A stretch of DNA of 64,000 bases from Cyanophora paradoxa (lineage: Eukaryota; Glaucocystophyceae; Cyanophorales; Cyanophoraceae), in assembly GCA_004431415.1 (NCBI GenBank), contig QPMI01000104.1, positions 1 to 64,000 on the forward strand, written 5' to 3'. This document shows positions 19,201 to 28,974 of this stretch, piece by piece; within the stretch, counting starts at the first letter, position 1, and every line of letters begins with the position of its first letter. Below the pieces are notes generated by a model. The model was not told the DNA's origin. It searched no databases and saw nothing but the letters and a program-made list of their open reading frames with translations. The position numbers were made by a program, and so were the translations under genes.

Positions 19201-20405
19201 GATAGAGGGATGCGGGCCGCATCGCCCCAAGGTAAGCCCCTCGCCCGACGCCGGCGCCGCCATAGAGGGAACTGACTCGGCTCCGTGACGGGCGGCGGGG
19301 ATAGGTGCACCTCGTTCCTTCGTACCCCCCGCGGCACGGTACGCCCCTCGCCCGTCGCCGGCGCCGCCCTAGAGGGAACTGACTCGGCTCCGTGACGGGC
19401 GGCGGGGGTAGGCCCTCATCTCTTTCCTTCGTACCCCCGGCGGCGCGGTGAGCCCCTCGCCCGACGCCGGCGCCGCCCTAGAGGGAACTGACTCGGCTCC
19501 GTGACGGGCGGCGGGGGTAGGCCCTCATCTCTTTCCTTCGTACCCCCCGCGGCGCGGTGAGCCCCTCGCCCGACTCCGGCGCCGCGCTAGAGGGAACTGA
19601 CTCGGCTCCGTGACGGGCGGCAGGGATAGGCCCTCATCTCTTTCCTTCGTACCCCCGGCGGCGCGGTGAGCCCCTCGCCCGACTCCGGCGCCGCGCTAGA
19701 GGGAACTGACTCGGCTCCGTGACGGGCGGCAGGGGTAGGCTCGCGTCTCTTTCCTTCGTACCCCGGCGGCGCGGTAAGCCCCTCGTGCTGCCCAAATCCC
19801 CTGAAGTTGTCACTAAGATATATATATAAAGCCAATTAGATGACGAGTACAACTCTCATCCCCGCCCGCGCAGATGGAGGAGCCCACCGAGCTAGAGGGG
19901 TACGAAGGAAAGAGGACAGAGCCCACCGCCGCCCTCCGCCACCCGTACCCCCCTCCGCCGTCACGGAGCCGCGGCGCGTTCGTCTAGGGCGGGGCGGCCG
20001 CGGCGCCGCCCGTACCCCCCTCGGCCGTCACGGAGCCGCGGCGTGTTCGTCTAGGGCGGGGCGGCCGCGGCGCCGCCCGTACCCCCCTCGGCCGTCACGG
20101 AGCCGCGGCGCGTTCGTCTAGGGCGGGGCGGCCGCGGCGCCGCCCGTACCCCCCTCGGCCGTCACGGAGCCGCGGCGTGTTCGTCTAGGGCGGGGCGGCT
20201 GCGGCGCCGCCCGTACCCCCCTCGGCCGTCATGGAGCCGCGGCGTGTTCGTCTAGGGCGGGGCGGCCGCGGCGCTGCCCGTACCCCCCTCGGCCGTCATG
20301 GAGCCGCGGCGTGTTCGTCTAGGGCGGGGCGGCCGCGGCGCTGCCTGTACCCCCCTCGGCCGTCACGGAGCGGCGGCGATTCCGTCTAGGGCGGGGCGGC
20401 AGGGG
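19201..20405 (-). repeat. Satellite block 3 (inverted)
   Basis: Reverse orientation relative to blocks 1, 2 and 5: six A units (about 19230-19790), a reverse linker with tatatatata (about 19800-19905), then seven B units (to about 20400). All carry GTCACGGAG-N14-TCTAGGG read on the plus strand. It forms an inverted pair with block 2 around the TFIIB-like and GIY-YIG genes. Confidence 0.9.
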
Positions 20406-20718
20406 TACGCCTCTCGCGGCGCGCGTCTTCCTCACCTGCTTCGATGAGACCTGCCCGCACATTGTAAGCGCGCCTTCGCGGCCACCTTTCAGTCACTTAC
20501 ACTCGCTTTACATGCAGCGGAAGCGGGGGTACACTCGCTTCGAGTGCAACGGCGGGCGCGGGGGACTTTCGCGCGCGCGGCGGCGCCATAGAAACCCGGT
20601 TCGGGCGGTGCGTGCCCCCCGCACGACGCCACCCGGGATCCGCGCTCACCCCCACTCGTGCAGTCGGCCCCTCCGCCGGGCGCGCGGTCTCGGTTTCCAA
20701 TCAACACACGCCTCCTAT
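20406..20718. other. Intergenic between block 3 and the 72-aa gene
   Basis: Contains a short direct repeat (acactcgctt at about 20500 and 20531). No convincing gene on either strand. The copy 2 equivalent is about 54046-54357. Confidence 0.45.
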
Positions 20719-20937
20719 CTAAAAATCGAGCGGGACCATCTGTACGCCCCAGCGCCCGTCCAAAGTCGCTTTGTAGCTTATTTTAAAGTCCGCGAACAGG
20801 TCTCTGGTGTTGGCCTCGAGAAGGTGGATCGCGTGCAAGAAAAAGGCGGGGTCGGGGACGGCGACGAGGATCGGAGCTTGCCGGGGGAGCTCGCGGGCGA
20901 GGCGGTGGGCGAGCGTCCGGGCCGTCTCCTGCGACAT
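20719..20937 (-). CDS. Small 72-aa protein of unknown function (copy 1)
   Basis: Compact minus-strand protein beginning MSQETARTLAHRLARELPRQ and ending WGVQMVPLDF. It has a mixed helix-strand composition without low-complexity tracts, unlike neighbouring shadow frames. A TATA-like box (CCGATAAAAGGG, minus strand) sits 40 nt upstream of the ATG, which supports a real, independently expressed gene. I recognise no family. Copy 2 loses one G near 54487, which breaks the frame. Confidence 0.6.
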   Translation of the reverse strand: MSQETARTLAHRLARELPRQAPILVAVPDPAFFLHAIHLLEANTRDLFADFKISYKATLDGRWGVQMVPLDF

Positions 20938-20976
20938 GGGAGCGGATGCGTGCACGTGACCGGCGCTGGGGTACCG

Positions 20977-20988
20977 CCCTTTTATCGG
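20977..20988 (-). promoter_or_regulatory. TATA-like box of the 72-aa gene
   Basis: Minus-strand CCGATAAAAGGG, 40 nt before the ATG at 20937, a spacing similar to the RING and zinc-finger genes. Confidence 0.55.
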
Positions 20989-21143
20989 GCAGAGGGCGCG
21001 GGGCGCCGCTCGAGTCCCGGAGTCCCGCCCGCACGGCTCGCGCGGCGGGCACGGAAGGCGCGCGCGGGACGCGCACGCGTCGTATTTCCGCCGCCCTATG
21101 GGTCGCCGAGAGCCGCTCACGTCACGAAGTCTGCTGCGGCGGC

Positions 21144-21835
21144 CTTTGAAGGCCGTCACGGAGCGGCGGCGCGTTCGTCTAGGGCGGGGCGGCCGTGGCG
21201 CCGTCCGTACCCCCCTCGGCCGTCACGGAGCGGCGGCGATTCTCCCTAGGACGCGGCCGGTCCTCTCCCTCCACCAGCATCTCTTTCCTTCGTACCCCCC
21301 GCGGCGCGGTACACGCCCCTCGCCCGACGCCGGCGCCCCCCTAGAGGGAACTGACTCGGCTCCGTGACGGGCGGCAGGGGTAGGCCCGCATCGCTTTCCT
21401 TCGTACCCCCGGCGGCGCGGTAAGCTCTTCGCCCGCCGCCGGCGCCGCGCTAGAGGGAACTGACTCGGCTCCGTGACGGGCGGCGGGGGTAGGCCCGTGT
21501 CTGTTTCCTTCGTACCCCCGGCGGCGCGGTGAGCTCTTCGCCCCCCGCCGGCGCCGCGCTAGAGGGAACTGACTCGGCTCCGTGACGGGCGGCGGGGGTA
21601 GGCCCGTGTCTCTTTCCTTCGTACCCCCCGCGGCGCGGTACGCCCCTCGCCCGACGCCGGCGCCGCCCTAGAGGGAACTGACTCGGCTCCGTGACGGGCG
21701 GCGGGGGTAGGCCCGCATCGCTTTCCTTCGTACCCCCGGCGGCGCGAGGTAAGTCCCTCGCCCGCCGCCGGCGCCGCCCTAGAGGGAACTGACTTGGCTC
21801 CGTGACGGGCGGCGGGGGTAGGCGCACCTCTCCTG
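21144..21835 (-). repeat. Satellite block 4 (inverted)
   Basis: Two reverse B units (21144-21255), the usual A/B junction (ctccctccaccagcatctc) and about six reverse A units (21290-21830). Its last unit abuts the promoter region of the zinc/acidic protein gene. Same orientation as block 3. Confidence 0.88.
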
Positions 21836-21955
21836 CGTTTGCTCCCCGCCTCGGGCCTCCGCCTTGTCCGCCGGCCCGCTGCGATTCGTAAAGGAGAGCG
21901 TCCCGCGGCCCGCGGGGGCCACTCGTGGACGAGCGGCGATCGCGTCCGGGCCTGC

Positions 21956-23890
21956 ATGGGTACGGGAGCTAAGGGTAAGGAGCGGGCCGAGCCCGCCGCG
22001 GGGTCCGCCGGCGCCGCCCCGCCGCTGGATACGCGCGGCGCGCGGGTCTCGCGGCCCAAGTACATCTCGGCGTGGCTCGAACTCGACCTACGCCCACAAT
22101 GCTCCGTCTGCCGCTCGCAGCGGCTCCACCCTCCGGCCTACGTCCCGGCGTGCCTCGCGGCGAGCATCGTCGAGCTCGCCGGCGGCGGCGACCTCGACCG
22201 CGCGATCGACCTCAACGACGAGCGGGCGGGCCGCCTCATCGGACACCACGGCCTCGCGTGCCTCGCCTGCGTCCCCAAGGTACCGGTACCCCCGCCTTAC
22301 CCCCCCTGACCGCCCCGCTCACCCCGTCGCCGCGCGCGCAGGCCCTTCGCTGCGCCGACGCCGCCGGAGACGCCGAGGGCGAGGTCGAGTGCCCCATGGC
22401 GCAGGGGGCGTGCCGCGAGCCGCACCCGACGCTCGCCGCCCTCGTCCCCTCGTCGCGCGTCGACGGCTACCTCGCCTACCGCGCCTTTGTCCACGAGGCC
22501 GAGCGCCCCGAGTCCTGGGCCGGCGCGGCGAGCGTCTCCCAGGCCGCCCAGCACGCCGTCTACCTCGCGAACCGCCCGTCGGCGGCGCGCCCGTCGGCCC
22601 CGGAGGCGCGCCCCGCCCTCGCCCTCTGCGACGGCGCGGGGGCCTCGTCCTCCTCGGCGCCGGCGCCCGCTGAGATTCCCAGGGCGGCTCCGGCCCCCCG
22701 GAGCCCACCCCCGCCGCGGCGGCCTCTGCGGAATCGGATCCGGAGCCGCCGCGCCGCCCGCCGCGGCGCGTCGCCCCCGCCCGCGCGGCCTCCGCCGCCG
22801 CCGAGCGCGAGCAAGAGGACGAGCTCGAGGACGGAGACGCCAGCAAGGGCGCCGCCGCCGCGGGCCCGGGGCCCCTCGCCAAGCGGGCGCGGCGGCAGCC
22901 GGCCGAGCGGCGGCCGCCGTGGGAGAGCGAGAAGCTCGCCAAGCTCCTCTACCAGGCGTACACGTGCAGGCTCTCCGAGTACGACGACGACGACGACGCC
23001 GACGCCGGCTCCGAGGAGGGCGCGCCCGGCGCGCAGGGCGAGGCGGACCCGATGGAGACGTGGGAGGAGGAGCGGCGGGCGGCGTTCGAGGGGGCGATGG
23101 AGGAGCTCTCCTCCTCGTCCGACTCGGGCTCGGAGCGGGGCGGGGGCGACGAGGGGCCGGGGGAGGAGGGTGCGCCCGGCCAGGAGGAGGACGAGGGCGC
23201 GGCGGCCCTCGCCGAGCTCGAGCGCGGCCTCCGGCGGGGGGTACGCCCTCCATCTCGACCCCTCCCCCCGGCCTCACCTGATGCCCGCCCCGCCCGCAGG
23301 TCGACGCGGCCCTGGTGGGGATCCAGCTCGACGCCGACGCCGGCGCCCGGCGGGCCCTCTACGCCCGCGCGCAGCACGCGGGTCGCGAGCGGATCCGGTG
23401 CCTCCTCCTCGTCAGCTCCGGCATCCTCGGCGCGTTCGAGCGCTTCCGGGAGGCCAACGGGCGGAACCCGAGGAGCTGGGGCCTCTTCCGCAAGGACAGC
23501 GTGGAGCCAAAGTACTCGCCGATCCTCGAGGCGTGCGGCCTGCGCCTCGAGGACCGGGCGGCGTGCGCCAAGGTCTACGCCGACCTCTGCTCCTGCGCAC
23601 GCGTCCTGCAGCGGCTCCCCGGCCTTGCGCGCGTCGTCGGCGACGGCGTCAGCCCGCACGACTTTATCGCCTACCTCCCGCTCCTCCAGCGGGCCCCCGC
23701 CGAGGCCGTCGCCGCGCTCGAGCAGCGGCTCCAGGAGCGCGTCGCCTCGTACAAGGGCGAGAACGGGGAGGCGCTGGTTCGGATGCCGGCGGCGGTGTTT
23801 CGGCTCAAGGCGGACGGCGCGAGCTCGAGCTCGGATGGCGGCGGCGGCGGGTCGACGTCGGCCCCCGACGATCACGCCGAGGCCGCGTGA
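21956..23890 (+). CDS. Zinc-finger/acidic protein of unknown function (copy 1)
   Basis: Multi-exon gene. Exon 1 (21956-22279) encodes a Cys/His module: PQCSVCRSQRLH, a distal Cys, then HHGLACLAC. It is spliced at 22280-22341 to ALRCADAAG with VECPMAQGAC. The frame then changes between about 22640 and 22690, where an acceptor-like attcccag is seen. The next segment is Glu/Asp/Ser-rich with poly-Asp (SEYDDDDDAD) and runs to 23240. Intron 23241-23299 is clean GT-AG in phase 0. The last exon encodes a helical domain (RIRCLLLVSSGILGAFERF, LGLFRKDS-like segments) ending AEAA at 23890. A candidate box cgtaaaggagag lies about 65 nt upstream of the ATG. No family recognised; the Cys pattern and acidic stretch suggest a nucleic-acid- or chromatin-binding factor. 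Confidence 0.6.
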
Positions 23891-24073
23891 GCTGCATCCT
23901 CGATTCGTGTATCCGTGCGCTCGAGCCTGGTTTCGTCTGAATACAAGATAGTGAAATTGCTGCTTTCGCTCGAATCCGCGAGGGATTCTGCGCGGGCGGG
24001 ACCCCGCAGGGAAGGCCCGGACCACCATTCCTCTTTCTCTAAATCTCCTCGCGATCGTTGAATTCCAGCCACC

Positions 24074-24541
24074 ATGGACGCCAACGTGTACACCGACGCG
24101 AGCCCGCCGTCGCGCGCGACGCCCCTCGCCGATCGCGATGCAGTCGCGACGCCGACGAGCTCGAGCACGGACCCCGCCGTCGAGATCAAGCCCACGTCCG
24201 AGACGCGCCCCTCTGCCAAGCTCTGGACGCCCGAGGACATTACGGCGTGCGGCCTCCCCAGCGATCCGGAGCTCGACGCCCTCGTGTGCGACGCGCTGAA
24301 CAGCTTTACCTACGAAGTCTACGCGGCGGAATGCATCAAGGCCGGCTTCAAGCCCCGCGCCCCCTCCGCCTCGTCGGCCCGCCGAAGCGCTTCGCCGACG
24401 AGTTCTAATTATATTATTAAACCTATAGCTAGGCATGTACATTCCCATGTACCCCCTCTTCGGTCTCGCGGGATGCACAAATACATCCGGAAAATCGTTT
24501 GTTCGCGAGATGAGCGCAGCGACATCTCGCTGGGCCTCTGA
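24074..24541 (+). CDS. Small protein of unknown function (copy 1)
   Basis: The start lies in an excellent Kozak context (gccaccatgg). The protein begins MDANVYTDASPPSR and has a plausible folded part LWTPEDITACGLPSDPELDA to YEVYAAECIKAGFKPRA. After about codon 105 the frame enters AT-rich sequence resembling untranslated DNA; a +1 frame would end KRFADEF and stop at 24408. The true end may be 24408 if one base is miscalled or a splice exists. No family recognised. The sequence is unchanged in copy 2. Confidence 0.55.
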   Translation: MDANVYTDASPPSRATPLADRDAVATPTSSSTDPAVEIKPTSETRPSAKLWTPEDITACGLPSDPELDALVCDALNSFTYEVYAAECIKAGFKPRAPSASSARRSASPTSSNYIIKPIARHVHSHVPPLRSRGMHKYIRKIVCSRDERSDISLGL

Positions 24542-24670
24542 GTACCCCCGTGAACCCCCCGGCCCCTAATTCTAGGCCTAGGCCTCCGGATCCCCCCACG
24601 AGGGCCGCACCCTAGACGCCCACGCGATCGACTCTCGCAGGCCGCTCGCGCGCGGGACAATTGGACCCAG

Positions 24671-25513
24671 ATGGCGCGCACGAAACACGCGCAAGGGTCT
24701 AAGAAGGGGACCGGACACAAGGCCCCGCGCAAGCGCTTCGCCTCTCTGAAGTCGTCGTCCAAGAGCGCGAGAAAGAACGCTCCCGCGGCCGGTGGGGTGA
24801 AGAAACCTCATCGCTATCGCCCGGTACACGTTTCTTAATAGTAAGCTTAAACTTGAAAGCTTAAGCTTACTCATTGAGTTGGTGAATCGGCGACTATGAT
24901 TTCGAAATTCAGGGCACGGTGGCTCTCAGGGAAATTCGCAAGTGGCAAAAGGTACGTTATATATAATCATTCAATTTCCTTACTATGGTATAGATATTGA
25001 TATACTAACGTGTACATATAACGCAGTCGACGCAGCCTATCATCGCGCTCGGTCCGTTTCTGCGACTCGTCAAGGAGATCACGGACGATCAACTCAAGGA
25101 ACGGCGCAACACGGGCGAGTCCAACGTCCCGTTTGGGATCCGCTGGTCAAAGGACTCGATTCTCGCCCTGCGTGAGGCCGCCGAGGCGTAAGTCTCATGA
25201 TCATACTAAATTCCCACATCTAATTAACGTAATCATATGCATCCCACCCCGGCCCCGCGCGCGCAGGCACGCGATCGAGACCTTTGAGGACGGCAATTTG
25301 ATGGCCATTCATGCAAAGCGGTGCGCCCAAATAATCATCATTGATACCCTAATTAATATTATAAGTTGAATGTCCCGCGATCGCGTGCCCGATGCCCGAC
25401 CTGACGCGCTAGACGCGCGCCTACGCCGCAGCGTGACGATCCAGCCCAAAGATATACAGCTCCGGAGGCGCATCCGTCGCGAGGACAAGGTCGAGGCGGT
25501 GGCGTCGGGGTGA
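24671..25513 (+). CDS. Divergent histone H3 variant, five exons (copy 1)
   Basis: Exons 24671-24823, 24913-24951, 25027-25187, 25267-25320 and 25432-25513 join in frame, all with GT-AG introns, to give 162 aa. The tail keeps ARTK at the start, KAPRK and [11 protein letters not shown], but the Lys9-Ser10 region is replaced ([12 protein letters not shown]). The core has [15 protein letters not shown] (alphaN), PFLRLVKEI (alpha 1), [20 protein letters not shown] with AIHAKR (alpha 2) and [17 protein letters not shown] (alpha 3). The alpha 1-alpha 2 loop is expanded ([21 protein letters not shown]) compared with the canonical histone, and the C-terminus extends past the usual end. The introns are AT-rich, unlike introns of neighbouring genes. 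It sits inside the duplicated unit between unknown genes and SKP1/recombinase genes, so it may belong to the element; giant viruses and mirusviruses are known to encode histones. Confidence 0.92.
24841..24870. repeat. Hairpin inside H3 intron 1
   Basis: Perfect 10-bp arms GTAAGCTTAA (24841-24850) and TTAAGCTTAC (24861-24870) with a 10-nt loop. The same hairpin is in copy 2 at 58459-58488. It may bring the splice sites together; no other role evident. Confidence 0.7.
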
Positions 25514-26053
25514 TCATGAGCCCCGGCCCTTGACCCCCAAAACCTCCCAATCCCCGGCCCGCTTGAAAATGAATTCTACGGGTGGGGCACTCCCGTACGT
25601 GATGCTCGAGGCGGGGGGAGGGTCTGGGACGGGGTACGGGAGACCGACCCCTCCCATGTATGGGCGGGACCGAGGGCTCGAAAACCGAAATATTGGAAAC
25701 GCAGGGCACCGAGTGCGAATATCGTGTCCTAGTATCATAGAAACACAAACCCCGAGCGAGGTGCCGAGCCAAGGTGCATCAAAGAAACTAAAAATTAAAA
25801 ACCAAAAGGTCCAATACAGATTGAGGGACCGTCGAATACCCCGTTAAACAAAAAGTCGGCCCCGCACAAACGCGTCGCAGGGGCTCGGGAGGGCCCGGAG
25901 AGCGCGAATAAATTGCTAGTGCGGATCCCGGACCTCGTTTCAAAACGAACCCTAGGTCCCCGGAGAGGGGTCCAAGGGTCCCCAAAATCTGTACCCCTGG
26001 CCCCGCAGACGCCGGTGCACGCAGTACTCGGAGAGGCCGTTCAATACACGTCC
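25514..26053. other. Intergenic containing the copy 1 repeat boundary
   Basis: The duplicated part ends at 25809 within an A-rich tract (aaactaaaaattaaaaaccaaaagg spans the boundary). From 25810 the sequence is single copy and GC-rich up to the SKP1-like stop at 26054. No gene seen; plus frame 25530-25847 is not convincing. Confidence 0.5.
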
Positions 26054-26491
26054 CTAAGAAGATCCGATAGCCTGAAAGGGGCGCTTCCGCGGGGCGGGGG
26101 GCGGACGGACGCTCGCCTTGGCCCAGGCGGACTTGATGGCGAGCTCGGACGCGCTGCTGGCGAGCGCCGCGCACGCCAGCTCGAGCCGCCGGGCGTCGAG
26201 GTAATCGGCGAGGATCGCGAGCTCGGCGAGGAAGACGAGAGCCGAGGCGGCGGCCCGCGGGTCGGGGTAGGCCCCGGGGGCGAGGGCGGCCGCCGCGGGC
26301 GAGGGGTGCGAGAGGGCGACGCCGGCCGCCGACACGAGCGAGGAGCGGAAGGGGAGCGGGACGGGGGCCACGTCGGCGTCGGAGCAGCTCGAGGCGAGGG
26401 AGAGGATGCGGGCGTCGGCGGCGAGCGCCGCGGGGCACGGGATATGGACGCCGTCGGAGCAGAGAAGGATCATCGGTGTCATAGCTGTCAT
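26054..26491 (-). CDS. SKP1-like (BTB/POZ-fold) protein, single copy
   Basis: 145-aa protein. The N-terminal strand PMILLCSDGVHIPCPAALA matches the start of SKP1/elongin C, where a substrate adaptor begins with a strand and SSDG turn. The later helical stretch VFLAELAILADYLDARRLEL matches the SKP1 core helices (usually AANYLDIKGLL). The middle insertion is Ala/Pro-rich. SKP1 homologues link F-box proteins to cullins and are common in giant viruses. In-frame Met at 26491, 26482 and 26473; the third would start right before the conserved strand. It lies only in the 7.95-kb single-copy segment, convergent with the H3 gene and divergent from the protease gene. Confidence 0.68.
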   Translation of the reverse strand: MTAMTPMILLCSDGVHIPCPAALAADARILSLASSCSDADVAPVPLPFRSSLVSAAGVALSHPSPAAAALAPGAYPDPRAAASALVFLAELAILADYLDARRLELACAALASSASELAIKSAWAKASVRPPPAPRKRPFQAIGSS

Positions 26492-26720
26492 CCGACGAAG
26501 ACGAGCTCGAGGAGGAGCGAGATCGGAGGCATTTCTGGGAGAGTTCGGCCACGTCCGCTCCAGACGGCCCTCCGCCTCCCGCGCCGCCGCGTTCGGATCT
26601 GAGCCTCGCGGCGTCGCAGGGCGCCCGGCGCCGTCCCCGAAGCCCGAGCCGGCGGGGGCGCACCGATCTCATCGCCGCGGGCGGCGGTGACGAGTCGCCG
26701 ACGCCGCGCGTTGCCGAGCG

Positions 26721-26955
26721 CCTTGGTGGAAGACCTGGCCGAATATTAGCAAAGGCGGGGGTGGGGGTGGGGGTGACGAAGCCGGGCCGGCGTACGTGGT
26801 CAATGCGGGGCGGGGCGCGGCGGCCGCCGCCGCGACGCAGGCGGGCGACGAGGGCGGGGCGCCCCTAGGTGGCAAACCTGGCCGAATTTCAGAGGGGGTA
26901 AGGTGTAGGTGGGGGACGAAGCCGGGCGGGCGTACGTGATCAACGTCGCGGGATG
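26721..26955. repeat. Imperfect direct repeat pair upstream of the protease gene
   Basis: Units at about 26721-26815 and 26863-26955 share gacctggccgaat/aacctggccgaat, a G-rich GT stretch, gacgaagccggg and gcgtacgtg(a/g)tcaa. Spacing is about 142 bp. Both lie in the 500-bp region between the divergent SKP1-like and protease genes, so they may be shared regulatory elements. Confidence 0.7.
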
Positions 26956-27089
26956 GCGGCCTCGGCTCGTGGGGATACGATTCGGCCTCGTCCGCTCCCG
27001 TCGGCCTTCCGCCCCGCGCGCGGCCTGTGCGCAGGGACTAAAGATAACATCGGCGACGCGAGCGCGAGGATTAAAGGTGCGAGGTAACC

Positions 27090-27100
27090 CATAAATAGAT
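27090..27100 (+). promoter_or_regulatory. TATA-like box of the protease/recombinase gene
   Basis: CATAAATAGAT, 78 nt upstream of ATG 27178. It is identical over 11 nt to the minus-strand box of the RING gene at 9298-9310. Confidence 0.6.
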
Positions 27101-27177
27101 CCCACCCCGCACGTCGAATCCCAACACCTCGCCCCTCCCACTCCGGGTCGCCCGCCCGCACGGCCCGGCCGGCGACC

Positions 27178-28963
27178 ATGTACTTCCAGACGGTCCACGA
27201 CGCGTACGAGCTGATCGAGTTCGACGGGCCGTGGGGGCGGACGCAGCTCGTGGTGCTAAAGTCCGACGCCGGGCCCTCCGTCTGCTCTGCCGAGCTCGCG
27301 CGCGTCCTGGGCGAGCCGCCGTTGGCCGAGGGCGAGGGCGAGGACGAGGTGCAGGACGTGCTCACCGCGCGCTATGGCGTCCCAGCGCGGCCCGTGCCGA
27401 GCGAGCACGCGATCCTCCTCCTGGAGACCCTCGGGGCCGTCCGGCGCGGCGAGTACACGCCCGAGGACCCGCCGCGCCTCTTGTCGATGAGGTACGTGCT
27501 CGAGGTCGTCGACCAGGCGTGGCGGGACAGCGACGAGGCCCGGAAGCGCGCCGCTGCCACCGCGTTCTATGCCGCCAACGAGCGCCGCCGCCTGTGCGCC
27601 CTCTCCCGCTACGACCTGTACGTCGTGCGCGTCGGCGGCGAGCGGCTCTACGCCCTGCCGGCGACCCGGATCGAGGCTCCGGACCTGAAGCTCTGGGTCC
27701 CCATGGCGTCGCTCTCCGAGCTCCTCTACGGCTCCTCGCGCGCCACGAACTCGCTCCGCCGGGAGATCGAGCGCCGCCTCCCGGAACTCGCGTCGGGCGG
27801 CCCGCACCGCTGGAACGTTACGACGCTCAGCGTCGGGCGCGAGCGCTTCGGCATGCTCACGAGGACGCTCACCTACTACGCCGGCATCGGCGCCGAGGTC
27901 GACGGGGAGCGAACGCGGAGCTCGGCGCGCCGCTGGGCGTTCCTCAGCGCCGTCGCCGTCGAAAGCCTCCTGAAGGATCTCCCCGGCCGGGATCCGAACC
28001 TCCACCTCGACTTTCGCCGCCAGCGGCTCGTGCTAGAGGGCGCCGACCCCGCCACCGTCGCCGCCGCGGCCCCCGCGCCGGCGCCTGCGGGACCCAGGGT
28101 CGGTATCTTTGGCGCGCGCGAGTGGCTCGCCGACACGCACGTCGCCAACGTGATGAGCCTCTTGCTCCACCGCGCCAAGAACGCGCGCGTGCGGGCCCTG
28201 TACCCCATGCCGGTGGAGATTCTGACGAGCCTCCTTCGGCGCTACGCTGCGGCGGGCGAGGAGCGGCGTCAGCGCAAGGCCCTGGGGTTCGTGGCGCGGG
28301 GGGGTACCCTCTTCTGCCCGGTCTCGACGTCGATCGCGCGGCGCGGGGCGGAGCGGACGTGGAACAGCGGCGGGCACTGGACGCTGCTCGTGCTCTCCGG
28401 CGCCGCGAGGTCCGACGGCGCCGCGCCCCGCGCCCCCGCGCCCGAGCCCGCGTCCTCTGCGCCACTCGCGATCGCGCCGCCCCCGCAGGACGACGCGGTA
28501 CTGGGACAGCCTCGGCGCGCCCTGCGACGCCAGGTTGCTCTACGCCGCCCAGGCGGCCTTTCCCGCGCACGCGTACCGCGAGGAGACGGCCGGTGGGCGC
28601 CTCCAGGGGGACGGGTTCCAGTGCGGCATCTGTGCGGGGCCCGGTTCGATTCCGCGGGGGTAACGGGATCAAACTCATGCCGCGCGCACCGCGCAGGGGT
28701 CCTCTGGATCGCGGACGTGGGGATCGTCGAGGCGACGACGGGCTTTCCGTGGTCGGACGAGCTCGAGCAGGGCTCCATCCACTTCTTCCGCCCCGGGGCC
28801 CTATGGCGGATCAGATCGCAAAGGACAACGGGAAATTCATCGCCGAGAAGCGGCTGGCGTACCGGCGGATGCTGGAGAGCATGGACCACGGCGGGGCGAC
28901 GCTCTTTGACGTGGACGCCCTCGTGGACCCGAGCGCGTGGTGCTCGGCGCCGCCGGGGACCCT
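27178..28963 (+). CDS. C48 (Ulp1/adenain-like) cysteine protease
   Basis: N-terminal 300 residues unrecognised (MYFQTVHDAYELIEF...). Then a C48 catalytic domain: EWLADTHVANVMSLLL, FCPVSTS, the catalytic His in SGGHWTLLVL, the Asp in RYWDSLGAP, the Gln in GDGFQ and the nucleophile in QCGIW. The Asp and Cys segments appear only after removing two GT-AG introns, 28410-28488 and 28632-28696, whose splicing regenerates RTTRYWDSL and QCGIWVLWIADVG; this strongly supports the model. After FFRPGA the frame shifts by one at a ccccggggccc run (28793-28801) and continues as MADQIAKDNGKF (28803 onward) and then toward the recombinase. Ulp1-type proteases remove SUMO-like tags or process viral and transposon proteins. 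It may be a separate gene or the N-terminal half of a protease-recombinase fusion. Confidence 0.82.
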
Positions 28964-28974
28964 GTACCCCCAAG

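Larger units (their letters stand above)
1..25809. repeat. Long direct repeat, copy 1 (about 25.8 kb)
   Basis: This stretch recurs at 33760-59427 with the same gene order and orientation. The offset is 33759 at the left and 33618 at the right, so copy 2 is 141 nt shorter overall. In the segments I compared, differences are 1-nt changes in runs of G or C (for example five versus four G near 15687/49376), with no clear base substitution. The left end lies outside the window. The right end is sharp: identity stops after 25809/59427. Either a very recent tandem or circular-permuted integration or an assembly duplication would explain this. Confidence 0.97.

Noticed and set aside
22297-24478. Long minus frames opposite the zinc/acidic protein gene (326 and 509 codons)
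   Set aside because: Arg/Pro/Ala-rich shadows of a GC-rich coding region; the plus strand has a proper intron and recognisable composition.
25788-26672. Long minus frame (294 codons) overlapping the SKP1-like gene
   Set aside because: Poly-Ser and Arg/Pro shadows; the alternative minus frame has a recognisable SKP1 pattern.
28937-28939. GTG as an independent start for the recombinase
   Set aside because: Eukaryotic context makes a GTG start unlikely; an exon joined from upstream explains the lack of ATG better.
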